The notes under the pieces are model-generated. The model did not search any database. It was not told the origin of the DNA and was given only the letters and a program-made list of their open reading frames with translations. A stretch of DNA of 64,000 bases from JAAYVZ01 sp035384965 (GTDB lineage Bacteria; Acidobacteriota; Thermoanaerobaculia; Thermoanaerobaculales; Thermoanaerobaculaceae): contig DAOOJE010000002.1 of the NCBI GenBank assembly GCA_035384965.1, positions 176,134 to 240,133 of the forward strand, written 5' to 3'. Numbering within the stretch: the first letter of the stretch is position 1; each line of letters opens with the position of its first letter. The translations under genes were made by a program, and so were the position numbers. Shown here one piece after another: positions 8,315-17,900 of the stretch.

Positions 8315-9475
8315 GTGAGGCGGTCGCTGCCGGTGCTGGGTGTGCTGTCGGTCGCGGGAACCCTGCTCGCCGCGCCGCCGCCTCCGCGCTTCCCGGGCGC
8401 CGCCACGACCGTGGTCGTCAACCGCGCCGACGGGCGCGTCGCGGCCGTGGTGGGCGCGAAGCTCCTCCTGCTCGACTCCCTGACCTCCGACCTCGTGACC
8501 AGGGACTACGAGCTACCGGGCCGGGAGCAGGCGGTCCGGGAGTTCCGAGGCAACACGGTCGTGTACTCGACGCGCAGCGTGGCGGACATGCCGTTCGTGC
8601 TCGTGGCGCTGCACGTCGACGGCCGGGAGCGGCTGGCGTGGCCGAACGAGGGCCTGTCGGAACTCTTCCCGACCGAGCGCAGCCGCCTGACTCTCGACGG
8701 CAGGGGATTGTACGGTGAGCTGGTGCTCGACCGCGCCGTGCGCGAGTACTTTGAGCTGCCCGAGGACATCCCGCTCGGCGCCGGCGTCGCGGCAACCTAT
8801 CGCTTCGCCGGGGAGAAGATGTCGGCCCGTGCCTCGGAGGTCTTCCGCCAGGTCGTGGGGCTCACCCCGGACGACATGCTCATCGCGCTCAGGGACGGCG
8901 GGGTGCTGCGCTACAAGGCGGGCGAGGGCGTGGTCTGGAGGCAGGACATCCCGGGCGAGCCGTGGCGGCTCGTGGACGTGGACGACAGGGGCGGGCAGCT
9001 CCTCGGCCTCGAGGCCGGAACGGTGCTGCGCTGCCTGTCCTTGGACCGCGGGGAGCTGCGGTGGGAATGGCGCCTCGCCAGCCAGGCCAGTGTCATCCGT
9101 GCGGCGCTCGGGCTCAAGGAGGCGGCGCCGGCGCAGCCTCCCGCCGCCAGGCCCCGGCGGAGCGCCGCGCCCGCGACTCCGGAGCCGGCCCCGGTGAGGG
9201 TTCGTGACGCCCGGCTGCTGCGAGCGGGCCGGGTGCTGCTGTACGGTGACCAGCCGCGGCGCTTCCTGCTCGTGCTGGATCCGGTCGGCAACCGGGTCGT
9301 CGGCGAGGAAGTTCTCGGTGCCCTCCCACGCCGTGAACTGGAGGTCGTGGCGTCGTGGTGGCTCGAGGAGGCAACCGACCTCTCGGCTGCCTGGGAAATG
9401 CCGGGCAGCGCCGGGGTCTCGCTGCTGCTGCGCGGCACCGACGGCTGGCACGTCGTGCCGGTCACGCTCCCGTGA
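8315..9475 (+). CDS. Exported protein of unknown function, propeller-like
   Basis: A 386-residue protein starting with GTG, with signal sequence RRSLPVLGVLSVAGTLLAAP. The body is made of short beta segments with recurring patterns such as RVAAVVGAKLLLLDSL, DDMLIALRDGGVLRYKAGEG and LLGLEAGTVLRCLSLDRG, which resemble blades of a degenerate PQQ/WD-type propeller. A Pro/Ala-rich linker lies at about residues 268-292. There are no catalytic motifs. It follows the DsbA-like gene by 7 nt, so it may be a co-expressed periplasmic partner; that link is inferred from spacing only. Confidence 0.7.
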   Translation: MRRSLPVLGVLSVAGTLLAAPPPPRFPGAATTVVVNRADGRVAAVVGAKLLLLDSLTSDLVTRDYELPGREQAVREFRGNTVVYSTRSVADMPFVLVALHVDGRERLAWPNEGLSELFPTERSRLTLDGRGLYGELVLDRAVREYFELPEDIPLGAGVAATYRFAGEKMSARASEVFRQVVGLTPDDMLIALRDGGVLRYKAGEGVVWRQDIPGEPWRLVDVDDRGGQLLGLEAGTVLRCLSLDRGELRWEWRLASQASVIRAALGLKEAAPAQPPAARPRRSAAPATPEPAPVRVRDARLLRAGRVLLYGDQPRRFLLVLDPVGNRVVGEEVLGALPRRELEVVASWWLEEATDLSAAWEMPGSAGVSLLLRGTDGWHVVPVTLP

Positions 9476-9592
9476 CGCCCGTTCCGACCACCTCCAGGTC
9501 CAGGCTGGAGGAGGCGGTGCGGGGGCTCTAACGGGGGGGAGGGTGGCAGGCGCGGTCGGGGCGGGAGACAATGGCGCCGTGAGGGCCAGGCC

Positions 9593-10879
9593 ATGACCAA
9601 CGAGGCGTACAACCCCCTGACGGTAGCCCAGTCCCAGCTCGACCGCGTCGCCGAGATGCTCGAGCTCGACCAGCCGACGCGGCAGCTCCTGCGCGACCCG
9701 CTGCGTGAGCACCGTTTCTCGATCTCGGTTCGCATGGACGATGGCACGTTTCGCATCTTCAAGGGTTTTCGCGTGCAGCACAACGACGCCCGTGGCCCGG
9801 GCAAAGGGGGGATTCGCTTCCACCCCACCGGCAGTCTCGACCTCGTACAGGCGATGGCGATGTGGATGACGTGGAAGTGCGCGGTCGTGGACATCCCCCT
9901 GGGCGGCAGTTCCGGCGGTGTGGCAGTGGATGCCCACAGCCTTTCCGCTGGCGAGCAGGAACGGCTGTGCCGCGGCTGGGTGCGGGCGCTGTCGCGCGAG
10001 ATGGGGCCGATCTCCGATGTCGCGGAACCCGATCTCGCGACCAACGCACAGCACATGCTGTGGATGCTCGACGAGTACGAGACGCTCTTCCACGGCCGCT
10101 TCCCGGGGTTCATCACCGGCAAGCCGGTGGGGCTGGGCGGCTCGCTGGGGCGCCGGGAGGCGCCGGGGTACGGGCTCGTTTTCTGTCTCCGCGAGGCGCT
10201 CAAGGAAATCGGCTTGCGCCCCGACAAGACGCTCGTCGCCATTCAGGGGTTCGGAAGCCTCGGGCGGCACGCCGCCGAGCTGTGCGAGCGCCTCGGCGCG
10301 CGCGTGCTGTGCGTCTCGACGTTCGACCCCAGAGAGCAGCGCGCCTGGGCGTTCCGGAAGCTGCCCCACGTGCAGGTCGCCGAGCTGGCCGGGATCACGG
10401 ACGCCTTCGGCACAATCGATCGCCAGCGGGCCCAGACGCTCGGCTACGAGGTGCTGCCGGGGGAAGCGTGGCTCGAGCAGGACGTGGACGTGCTGATCCC
10501 CGCCGCGGTCGAGAACCAGATCACACCCGACAACGTTGGCCGGGTCTCGCCCCGCGTGCGCATCGTCGCCGAAGGGGCCGACAGCCCTGTCAGCCCCGGC
10601 GCGGAGGAGACGCTGCGCCAGCGCGGGGTGCTCATCGTGCCCCACCTGCTCGCCAACGCGGGAGGCGTGACCTGTTCCTACTTCGAACAGGTGCAGTCCA
10701 ACGCCAACTACTTCTGGGAGAAGGACGAGGTGCTGGCCAAGCTGGACGTGCGGATGACCAACGCCTATTACGCGGTCTCCGATCTCGCCCGCAAGCGCAA
10801 GCTGGGGATGCGCGACGCCGCGCTCGTGATCGCGGTGTCCCGCGTCGCCCAGGCGTGCAAGGCACGCGGCTGGGTGTAG
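9593..10879 (+). CDS. Glu/Leu/Phe/Val dehydrogenase homologue lacking the catalytic Lys
   Basis: A 428-residue protein of the hexameric glutamate dehydrogenase family. Recognisable segments are the GPGKGGIRFHP substrate motif, WMTWKCAVVDIPLGG, PDLATNAQHMLWMLDEY and the NAD(P) Rossmann motif IQGFGSLGRHAAE. In active enzymes the loop after the second segment reads GGxKGG, whose Lys (Lys125 in Clostridium symbiosum) is catalytic. Here it is GGSSGG, with Ser107 at that position. The later GPTT motif before the C-terminal helices is also altered (EGADSPVSP). The other two substrate lysines (KGG and WK) and the catalytic-site Asp remain. The protein may be inactive or regulatory, as reported for Thermus GdhA within its hetero-oligomer, or may act on another substrate. 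No second gdh lies in the window. Confidence 0.9.
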   Translation: MTNEAYNPLTVAQSQLDRVAEMLELDQPTRQLLRDPLREHRFSISVRMDDGTFRIFKGFRVQHNDARGPGKGGIRFHPTGSLDLVQAMAMWMTWKCAVVDIPLGGSSGGVAVDAHSLSAGEQERLCRGWVRALSREMGPISDVAEPDLATNAQHMLWMLDEYETLFHGRFPGFITGKPVGLGGSLGRREAPGYGLVFCLREALKEIGLRPDKTLVAIQGFGSLGRHAAELCERLGARVLCVSTFDPREQRAWAFRKLPHVQVAELAGITDAFGTIDRQRAQTLGYEVLPGEAWLEQDVDVLIPAAVENQITPDNVGRVSPRVRIVAEGADSPVSPGAEETLRQRGVLIVPHLLANAGGVTCSYFEQVQSNANYFWEKDEVLAKLDVRMTNAYYAVSDLARKRKLGMRDAALVIAVSRVAQACKARGWV

Positions 10880-11223
10880 ACCCTTGCGCCGGGCCCGGGG
10901 TGGCCCGGACGGCCCGTGCTCGGAGTACGCCCCGAGGTCGGGACGGACGCCGCACGGGCGCCCCTCCAGGTCCTCGGCCGGCCCGCCGGTTGCCGCGCCG
11001 GTGGCGATCGCGGGCTGTTCCGTTCGAGGGCCAGCGCCTGGGAGGCTGGCGAGTCATGAGGAGATGTGACGAACGGTGAGCTCGTGGAGGTCGCCGGCGG
11101 TGCGGCGCGGTGTATGCTCACCCCCGTGCGACGCCGGCTCTTCTCGACATGCGGCCAAGGTCCGGCGGGCGGTTGGCGGCCGGACGCGGGCAGGCCGCTA
11201 CCACGGCGCCAGCGGAGCCAGCC
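10880..11223 (+). other. Intergenic region before sensor kinase
   Basis: About 340 bases without a convincing gene. Near the start are GC-rich complementary runs (GGGCCCGGGG and GGCCCGG) that could fold after the dehydrogenase stop. A -10-like TATGCT lies at 11113-11118, about 100 nt before the kinase start. Nothing else is identified. Confidence 0.3.
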
Positions 11224-13134
11224 ATGAGCGTCCGTTTCCAGGTCACGATCCGCATCATCGCGGTCATCGTGCTGGCGAACCTGGCGCTCTCGACGGTCGG
11301 GGTCTGGTACCTGCGGCGCCAGTGGCGCGAGGAGGTCCAGACGCAAGTGCGCCTCGACCTCAACTCCGCGCGCGCCGCCTACGAAAGCCGCATCGACCGG
11401 ATCGAGCAGTTCCTGCGCGGCGCTGCGCTCGGCGACTCGCTGGCCGCGGCGCTGGCCAGGCGCGACGGCACGCGGCTCGACGAGCAGGCGGCGCGGATCT
11501 TCCACGCTTCGGGACTGGACCTCGTCACGGTGCTGGATGCCCAGGGCCGGGCGCTCGCCCGCGGGCGGGCGCCCTCTGCGGGCGGCGACGACCTGTCCCC
11601 GAACCCCCTCGTCGCCAGCGCCCTCGCGCGGCTGGAGCCGGCGCAGGGAACGCTGCTCGTCGGCGCCGAGGAACTGGCGCGGGAGGGCCCGGAACTGGCC
11701 GAACGGGCTCGCTTCAGGCTCCGGCCCACCCAGGCCGCCAGGCCGACCGACGAGACCGTGCGCACGGAGGGGATGGTGCTCGCGGCCGTCGTGCCCGTGC
11801 TCGACGCACAGGGCCGCCTGCTCGGGCTGCTGTACGGCGGTAACCTGCTCAACCGGCAGTACGACCTGGTCGATGCGATCCGCGACGACGTCTTCGCCAA
11901 CCGTCACGACAAGGGTCGTAGCCTGGGGACCGTGACGGTCTTCCAGCGCGACTTGCGCATCGCCACGAACGTCCGGCTCGAGGACGGCTCGCGCGCCGTC
12001 GGCACCCGGCTCAGCGCCGAGGTGTACGACGAGGTGCTGGTGCGGGGCCGGGTCTGGGCCAGCCCGGCGTTCGTGGTCAACGACTGGTACATCAGCGCCT
12101 ACGAGCCGATACGGGATCCGCGCGGCGAGATCATCGGCGCGCTTTACGTGGGGTTGCTCCAGGCGCCGTTCGAGAAGGCCGCGCGGCGCATCGGCACCGT
12201 GCTGCTGGCGCTGGTCGGAACAGCGGCACTGCTCAGCCTCGTCCTCGTGGTCGCGGCCACGCTCTGGGTGCTCCGCCCCATCGGGCACGTGGTGGCCATG
12301 GCCGGGCGGGTGGCGGGGGGCGATCTCTCGGCCCGCGTGGGGATCCGGCCGCCAGGGGAAATGGGGGTGCTTTGCCAGTCGGTGGACCTCATGGCGGAGG
12401 CGGTCGAGCAGCGGGAGGAGCAGCTCAAGCTCGCCACGAGCCAGCAGATCAGCCGCAGCGAAAAGCTCGCGTCGATCGGCCGGCTGGCCGCCGGGGTGGC
12501 GCACGAGATCAACAACCCGCTCACCTCGGTGCTCACCTTCGCGCATCTGCTCAAGGAAAAGCCCAACCTCGACGACCAGGACCGGCAGGACCTCGACCTC
12601 ATCATCCACGAGACCACGCGTGTGGCCGACATCGTGAGCAACCTGCTCGACTTCGCGCGCGAGCGACCGCCTCGCAAGGAGCCGCTCGACGTCAACGACG
12701 TGGTCCGCCGCACGGTGCGCCTTGTCCGCAGCCAGAAGCAGTTCGATCGCATCACGATCGAGGAGCAGCTCTCACCCGAGCTTCCCGAGGTGGAGGGCGA
12801 TCGCAACCAGCTGCAGCAGGTCCTGCTCAACCTCGCGCTCAACGCCTGTGCCGCCATGCCCGACGGCGGCACCATGCGGATCGCCACCTCGGTCGGCCAG
12901 TCGCGGGTGCGCATCGAGGTGAGCGACACCGGGTGCGGCATCCCCCCCGAAGTGCGGGACATGATTTTCGACCCGTTCTTCAGCACCAAGCCGGCGGGGC
13001 GGGGGACCGGCCTCGGTCTCAGCGTGAGCCTGGGGATCGTGCAGCAGCACGGCGGGACCCTCGACGTCGAGAGCGAGGTCGGCCGGGGCTCGCGCTTCAC
13101 CGTCTCGCTGCCCGCGCTCCCCGCGCGCACGTAG
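11224..13134 (+). CDS. Membrane-bound sensor histidine kinase
   Basis: A 636-residue sensor kinase. The first transmembrane helix is at about residues 8-30. A periplasmic region of about 280 residues resembles a single or double Cache (PAS-like) sensor. A second transmembrane helix lies at about 322-350, then a HAMP domain (VLRPIGHVVAMAGRVAGGDLS). The HisKA dimerisation domain has the H-box GVAHEINNPL, with the phosphorylated His at residue 427. The HATPase_c domain shows N-box LNLALNAC, G1 SDTGCGIPPE and G2 GRGTGLGLSVS. The ATG at 11224 follows GCGGAG and lies just before the first membrane helix. No response regulator is adjacent, so it is an orphan kinase in this window. Confidence 0.93.
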   Translation: MSVRFQVTIRIIAVIVLANLALSTVGVWYLRRQWREEVQTQVRLDLNSARAAYESRIDRIEQFLRGAALGDSLAAALARRDGTRLDEQAARIFHASGLDLVTVLDAQGRALARGRAPSAGGDDLSPNPLVASALARLEPAQGTLLVGAEELAREGPELAERARFRLRPTQAARPTDETVRTEGMVLAAVVPVLDAQGRLLGLLYGGNLLNRQYDLVDAIRDDVFANRHDKGRSLGTVTVFQRDLRIATNVRLEDGSRAVGTRLSAEVYDEVLVRGRVWASPAFVVNDWYISAYEPIRDPRGEIIGALYVGLLQAPFEKAARRIGTVLLALVGTAALLSLVLVVAATLWVLRPIGHVVAMAGRVAGGDLSARVGIRPPGEMGVLCQSVDLMAEAVEQREEQLKLATSQQISRSEKLASIGRLAAGVAHEINNPLTSVLTFAHLLKEKPNLDDQDRQDLDLIIHETTRVADIVSNLLDFARERPPRKEPLDVNDVVRRTVRLVRSQKQFDRITIEEQLSPELPEVEGDRNQLQQVLLNLALNACAAMPDGGTMRIATSVGQSRVRIEVSDTGCGIPPEVRDMIFDPFFSTKPAGRGTGLGLSVSLGIVQQHGGTLDVESEVGRGSRFTVSLPALPART

Positions 13135-13173
13135 GCGGCTGCCGCGCAGCGTGCGGGCGAGCCCCGCCCGGAT

Positions 13174-13180
13174 GTACCAT
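13174..13180 (+). promoter_or_regulatory. Candidate -10 (TGTACCAT) for ATP-grasp pair
   Basis: TACCAT preceded by TG lies about 36 nt before the first ATP-grasp gene and after the stop of the sensor kinase. It matches the extended -10 style seen elsewhere in the window. No clear -35 is visible. Confidence 0.3.
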
Positions 13181-13215
13181 CACGGAGGCAGCAGACAGCG
13201 ACTGGAGGTGCGGCG

Positions 13216-14958
13216 ATGGGCGAAGGGGCGCAGAGTGGCGGTATCCAGCGGTTCGAGCGGGAGTTCTTCTCGCCGGCCGCGCCGTTCACGTTCATCGGCG
13301 ACGGAGAGCTCGGCGGCAAGGCACGGGGGCTGGCCGGAGCGCTGAAGCCGCTGGCGCTCCTCGACGCCTCCCGCTTCGAGGGGATCACGGTCGGGATCCC
13401 CCACCTCGTGGTGGTGACGACGAGCCTGTTCGACGCTTTCATGGAGCGCAACGAGCTGTGGGAGACGGCGCTCGACGAGCTGCCCGACGAGCGCATCGCC
13501 AGCGCCTTCATGCGCGCCGAGCTGCCGATCGAGCTGGGGGGCGACCTGCGGGCCCTCGTGCAGCAGGTGCGGCAGCCGCTGGCGGTTCGTTCCTCCTCGT
13601 TGCTCGAGGACGCCCTGGGGCGGCCGCTGGCCGGGATCTACGCCACCAAGATGACCCCCAACAACCAGCTCGACGCCGACGCGCGCTTCCGCAAGCTCGG
13701 AGAGGCGGTCAAGCTGGTGTGGGCCTCGACGTTTTTCCGCGACGCCAAGAGCTATCGCCAGGCGATCGGCGCCGCCGACCGCGACGAGAAGATGGCGGTG
13801 GTGATCCAGGAAGTGGTGGGGTCGCGGTTCGGGGATCGCTTCTACCCCCACATCTCCGGTGTGGGCCGGTCGTTCAACTACTACGCTACCGGCAACGCGA
13901 AGCCCTCGGACGGCGTGGGGATCCTGGCGCTCGGCCTCGGCAAGACGATCGTCGACGGCGAGCCGGCGTGGGCGTACTCCCCGGCGTACCCGAAAGCACC
14001 GCCGCCGTACACCTCGATCGGCGAGCTGCTGAAGAGCACGCAGACTGGCTTTTGGGCCGTCAACATGGGGCAGGTGCCGTACGACCCGCTGGCCGAGGCG
14101 GAGTACCTGGTCAGGGGCTCGCTGGCCGACGCCGAGGCCGACGACACGCTGCGCTTCGTGGCCTCGACGTTCGACCCCCAGTCCAACCGCATCACGCCGT
14201 CGCTTTCCGTCCGCGGACCCCGCCTGGTCAACTTCGCGCCGGTGCTCTCGTACGGCGTGGCGCCGGTCAACGAAGTGCTGCGCGAGCTCTTGCGCGCCTG
14301 CGAGGACGAGGTCGGCGCCGGGGTGGAGATCGAGCTGGCGCTGGTGCTCGACCTGCGGGGCGGGACGCCGGCGCGCTGCGGCTTCTTGCAGGTGCGGGCC
14401 CTGGCGGGAGGCGGCGAGGAGGTCGAGGTGAGCGAGTCCGATTTTGCGGCGCCCGACCTCGTGGTGGCGAGCGAGCGGGTGCTCGGCCACGGACGGCCCC
14501 GGGGGGTGCGGGACGTGGTGTACGTCAAGCGCGAAGGTTTCGGCCCGGCGCTCACCCCGGCCGTGGCCAGGGAACTCGCCGAACTCAACGCGAGGCTGAC
14601 CCGCGAGCACAGGCCGTACCTGCTCATCGGCTTCGGGCGCTGGGGGACCTCCGACCCGACCGGCGGCGTGCCGGTGAGCTGGGGACAAATCGCCGGCGCC
14701 CGCGTCATCGTCGAGGCCAGCCTGCCGGCGATGCGGCAGGAGATGAGCCAGGGCTCGCACTTCTTCCACAACCTCACGAGCCTCGGCGTGGTGTACTTTT
14801 CGGTCGGCGAGCACGAGCGGCCCGGCATCGACTGGGCATGGCTCGAGTCGCAGCCGCCGGCGGGCGAGACCTCGACGCTGCGCCACCTCGAACTGGCCGC
14901 CCCGCTCGACGTGCGGGTGGATGGCCGCACCGGACGAGGCGTGGTGCGCCATGGCTGA
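13216..14958 (+). CDS. PEP/pyruvate-binding (PPDK N-terminal) ATP-grasp protein
   Basis: A 580-residue soluble protein. It has the ATP-grasp fold found at the N-terminus of PEP synthase and pyruvate phosphate dikinase. Signatures are LGGKARGLA near residue 32, PLAVRSSSLLEDALG around 120 and VIQEVVGSRFGDRFYP around 200. The swivelling phospho-His domain and the C-terminal PEP/pyruvate barrel of true PEP synthase are absent, so the complete reaction cannot be carried out by this polypeptide. A GFGRWGTSDP segment near residue 476 has a close counterpart in the next gene (MGPGRWGSRGD). The ATG follows GGAGGTG. The stop overlaps the next start by 8 nt, so translational coupling is likely. The pair probably forms one functional unit of unknown substrate. 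Confidence 0.82.
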   Translation: MGEGAQSGGIQRFEREFFSPAAPFTFIGDGELGGKARGLAGALKPLALLDASRFEGITVGIPHLVVVTTSLFDAFMERNELWETALDELPDERIASAFMRAELPIELGGDLRALVQQVRQPLAVRSSSLLEDALGRPLAGIYATKMTPNNQLDADARFRKLGEAVKLVWASTFFRDAKSYRQAIGAADRDEKMAVVIQEVVGSRFGDRFYPHISGVGRSFNYYATGNAKPSDGVGILALGLGKTIVDGEPAWAYSPAYPKAPPPYTSIGELLKSTQTGFWAVNMGQVPYDPLAEAEYLVRGSLADAEADDTLRFVASTFDPQSNRITPSLSVRGPRLVNFAPVLSYGVAPVNEVLRELLRACEDEVGAGVEIELALVLDLRGGTPARCGFLQVRALAGGGEEVEVSESDFAAPDLVVASERVLGHGRPRGVRDVVYVKREGFGPALTPAVARELAELNARLTREHRPYLLIGFGRWGTSDPTGGVPVSWGQIAGARVIVEASLPAMRQEMSQGSHFFHNLTSLGVVYFSVGEHERPGIDWAWLESQPPAGETSTLRHLELAAPLDVRVDGRTGRGVVRHG

Positions 14959-17900
14959 GCCGACGCGTCCCCCCGAGCGGCTGCTGTGGGCGCTGCAGGA
15001 GCGAGCGAAGGAGCTGGCCTGCCTGTACGAGGTAGAGGAGTGCTGCAGCCATCCCGAGACGCCGCTCGACGAGGTGCTGCGCTGCGTGATCCGGGCCATT
15101 CCGCCCGGCTGGCAGCACCCCGAGCTGTGCCAGGTCAAGATCCAGATCGGCGAGACCGAGTACGCGACCGAGGGCTACGTCGACACGCCGTGGTGCCAGA
15201 CCACGGAGATCGTCGCCCAGGACCGCGTGGTCGGGCGGCTCTGGGTGTCGTACCGAGAGGAAGCGCCGGTTGCCGACGAGGGGCCGTTCCTCAAGGAGGA
15301 GGCGAGGCTCATCCGCACCATCGCCGACCGGCTCGGCCACTTCATCCAGCACCAGCAGCTGCGCGTGCTGGTCCAGGAGTGGCGAGCCGCCCACGATGCG
15401 CTGGCCGAGCAGGGGACGCGCGAGTGGCGGGTGGCGCTCAACCTGCTGCGGCGCTCCGACCAGGACATGTTTGTGCGAATCTCTCGCAAGCTCGCCAACC
15501 ACTTGTCGTGGAGCGGTGTGGCGGAGGCGCAGGAGCTGCTGCAGGGGTTCGTGGGGCTGCGCGGGCTCGACGAGCGGGTCGGGGGCGAGAAGAACCTGCC
15601 GATCCAGCGGCGCGAGCTGGGCGACCCGCTGCAGCTCGCCGACCGCGTCTTTTCCCTCGCCGCTCGCCACATGCAGGACGACGAGATCATGCGCCGCATC
15701 CAGCGCTGGATCCAGGAAGACCGCGCCGGCTTCCTGGTCAAGGCCGTGGTGGACCAGCAGTCCTCGCCGACGCACATCGCCGACGCGATCCGCCGCTTCC
15801 AGCAGATGGGCGAGCAGGGGGTCGGGCTGTCGCGCTCGTGGATGCACGCCTTGCTCGTCATCCTGATCCGCCGCTTCCTCTCCGACGAGCCGGCGTTCGT
15901 GGCCATGGCCAAGGACCACGTGGCGCTCGAAGACTTCCCGGGTCTGTTCGAGCGCCTTGTATCGCTGCCTGGCAGCCCTGGCCGGGTCGGCGGCAAGGCC
16001 GCGGGGTTGTTCGTCGCCTACCAGGTGCTGCGACGGGCGGCGGAGGCTGGCGTCGACCTCGGCCCGATTCGCATTCCCAAGACCTGGTACGTGGCCTCCG
16101 ACACCGTGCACGCCTTCGTGCTCTACAACCACCTCGAGGAGCTGTACGAGCAGAAGTACAAGGACGTGGACCAGGTGCGCATGGAGTACCCGCACCTCAT
16201 CCAGGTCTTCAAGAACTCGGAGTTCCCGCCGGAAATCGTCAAGGGGCTGTCGATGGCGCTCGACGACCTCCACGACGGGCCGCTCATCGTGCGTTCCTCG
16301 TCGCTGCTCGAGGACCGCGCCGGCGCCATCTTCTCGGGTAAGTACAAGAGTCTGTTCCTGCACAACCGCGGCAGCAAGCAGGAGCGGCTGGCAGCCCTGC
16401 TGGACGCCGTGGCCGAGGTCTACGCCTCGATCTTCGGCCCCGACCCCATCCAGTACCGGGCCGAGCGCGGGCTGCTGCACCTGCGCGAGGAAATGGGCAT
16501 CATGATCCAGGAGGTCGTGGGCGCCCGGATCGGCCCCTACTGGGCCCCGGCCTTTGCCGGCGTCGGCTTCTCGCACAACGAGTTCAGGTGGTCGTCGCGG
16601 CTGCGCAGGGAGGATGGCCTGCTGCGCCTGGTGCCGGGGCTCGGCACCCGGGCCGTGGACCGCGTGCGGGAGGACTATCCCGTGCTCGTGGCGCCAGGCC
16701 AGCCGAGCCTGCGCGTCAACGTCACGACCGACGAGGTGCTGCGCTACTCGCCCCGCACCCTCGATGTCATCGACCTCGAACAGCGCACCATGGCGACCCT
16801 CGACATGAAGGCGCTGCTGCGGGAGCACGGCCACGACTACCCGGCACTCCACAGGCTCGTGTCGGTGCGGGACGGTGACCGCCTCACCCGGCCCTCGGGG
16901 CTGCTGCTCGACCCGGAGCGCGACGACCTCGTGGTGACGTTCGACGGTCTCATCAACGCCACGCCGTTCGTGCGACAGTTTTCGGCCCTGCTCAAGGCGC
17001 TGCAGGCGGCCACCGGCCACGCCGTGGATGTGGAGTTCGCCTCCGACGGACGCGACCTCTACGTGCTGCAGTGCCGGCCGCAGAGCCACGCCCAGGGCGC
17101 CGTGGCGGCGCGCATCCCGGCCGACATCCCGGAGAGTCGGCTGCTTTTCTCGGCCAACCGTTTCGTGTCCAACGGCCTGGTACCCGACATCACGCACATC
17201 GTGTACGTGGACGGCGAGGCGTACTCGGGGCTGCGGGACCTCGGCGAGCTGCAGGCGGTGGGACGAGCGGTGAGCCGGCTCAACGCCACGCTGCCGCGCC
17301 GGCAGTTCATCCTCATGGGACCGGGCCGATGGGGAAGTCGGGGCGACATCAAGCTGGGCGTCAACGTCACGTACTCCGACATCAACAACGCGGCAATGCT
17401 CATCGAGGTCGCCCGCTCGCGCGGCGGGCTGGTGCCCGACCTGTCGTTCGGGACCCACTTCTTCCAGGACCTCGTGGAGGCCTCGATCCGCTACTTGCCG
17501 CTGTACCCCGACGACCCCGGCGTGGTGTTCGCCGAAAGTTTCTTCCTCGGGTCGGACAACCGCCTGGCCGAGCTGGCGCCGGAGTTCGCCCATCTCGCCG
17601 GCGTCGTTCGGGTCATCGAAGTGCCCGCGGTCACCAAGGGCAAGGTGCTGCGGGTGCTGCAAAACGCCGAGATCGACCGGGCCGTGGGGGTGCTCGTGGA
17701 GCCGTCCTCGACCCTCGGCCAGCCCGAAGGCGAGAGCGCCGGGCGCGGCGATCGCGACGAGCACTGGCGGTGGCGCCTGGCGATGGCCGAGCGCATTGCC
17801 GCCTCGCTCGACGGCGCGCGCTTCGGGGTTGTCGCCGCCTACGTGCTGGGCTCGACCAAGAACGCCACCGCCGGCCCGTGCTCCGACATCGACCTGGTGC

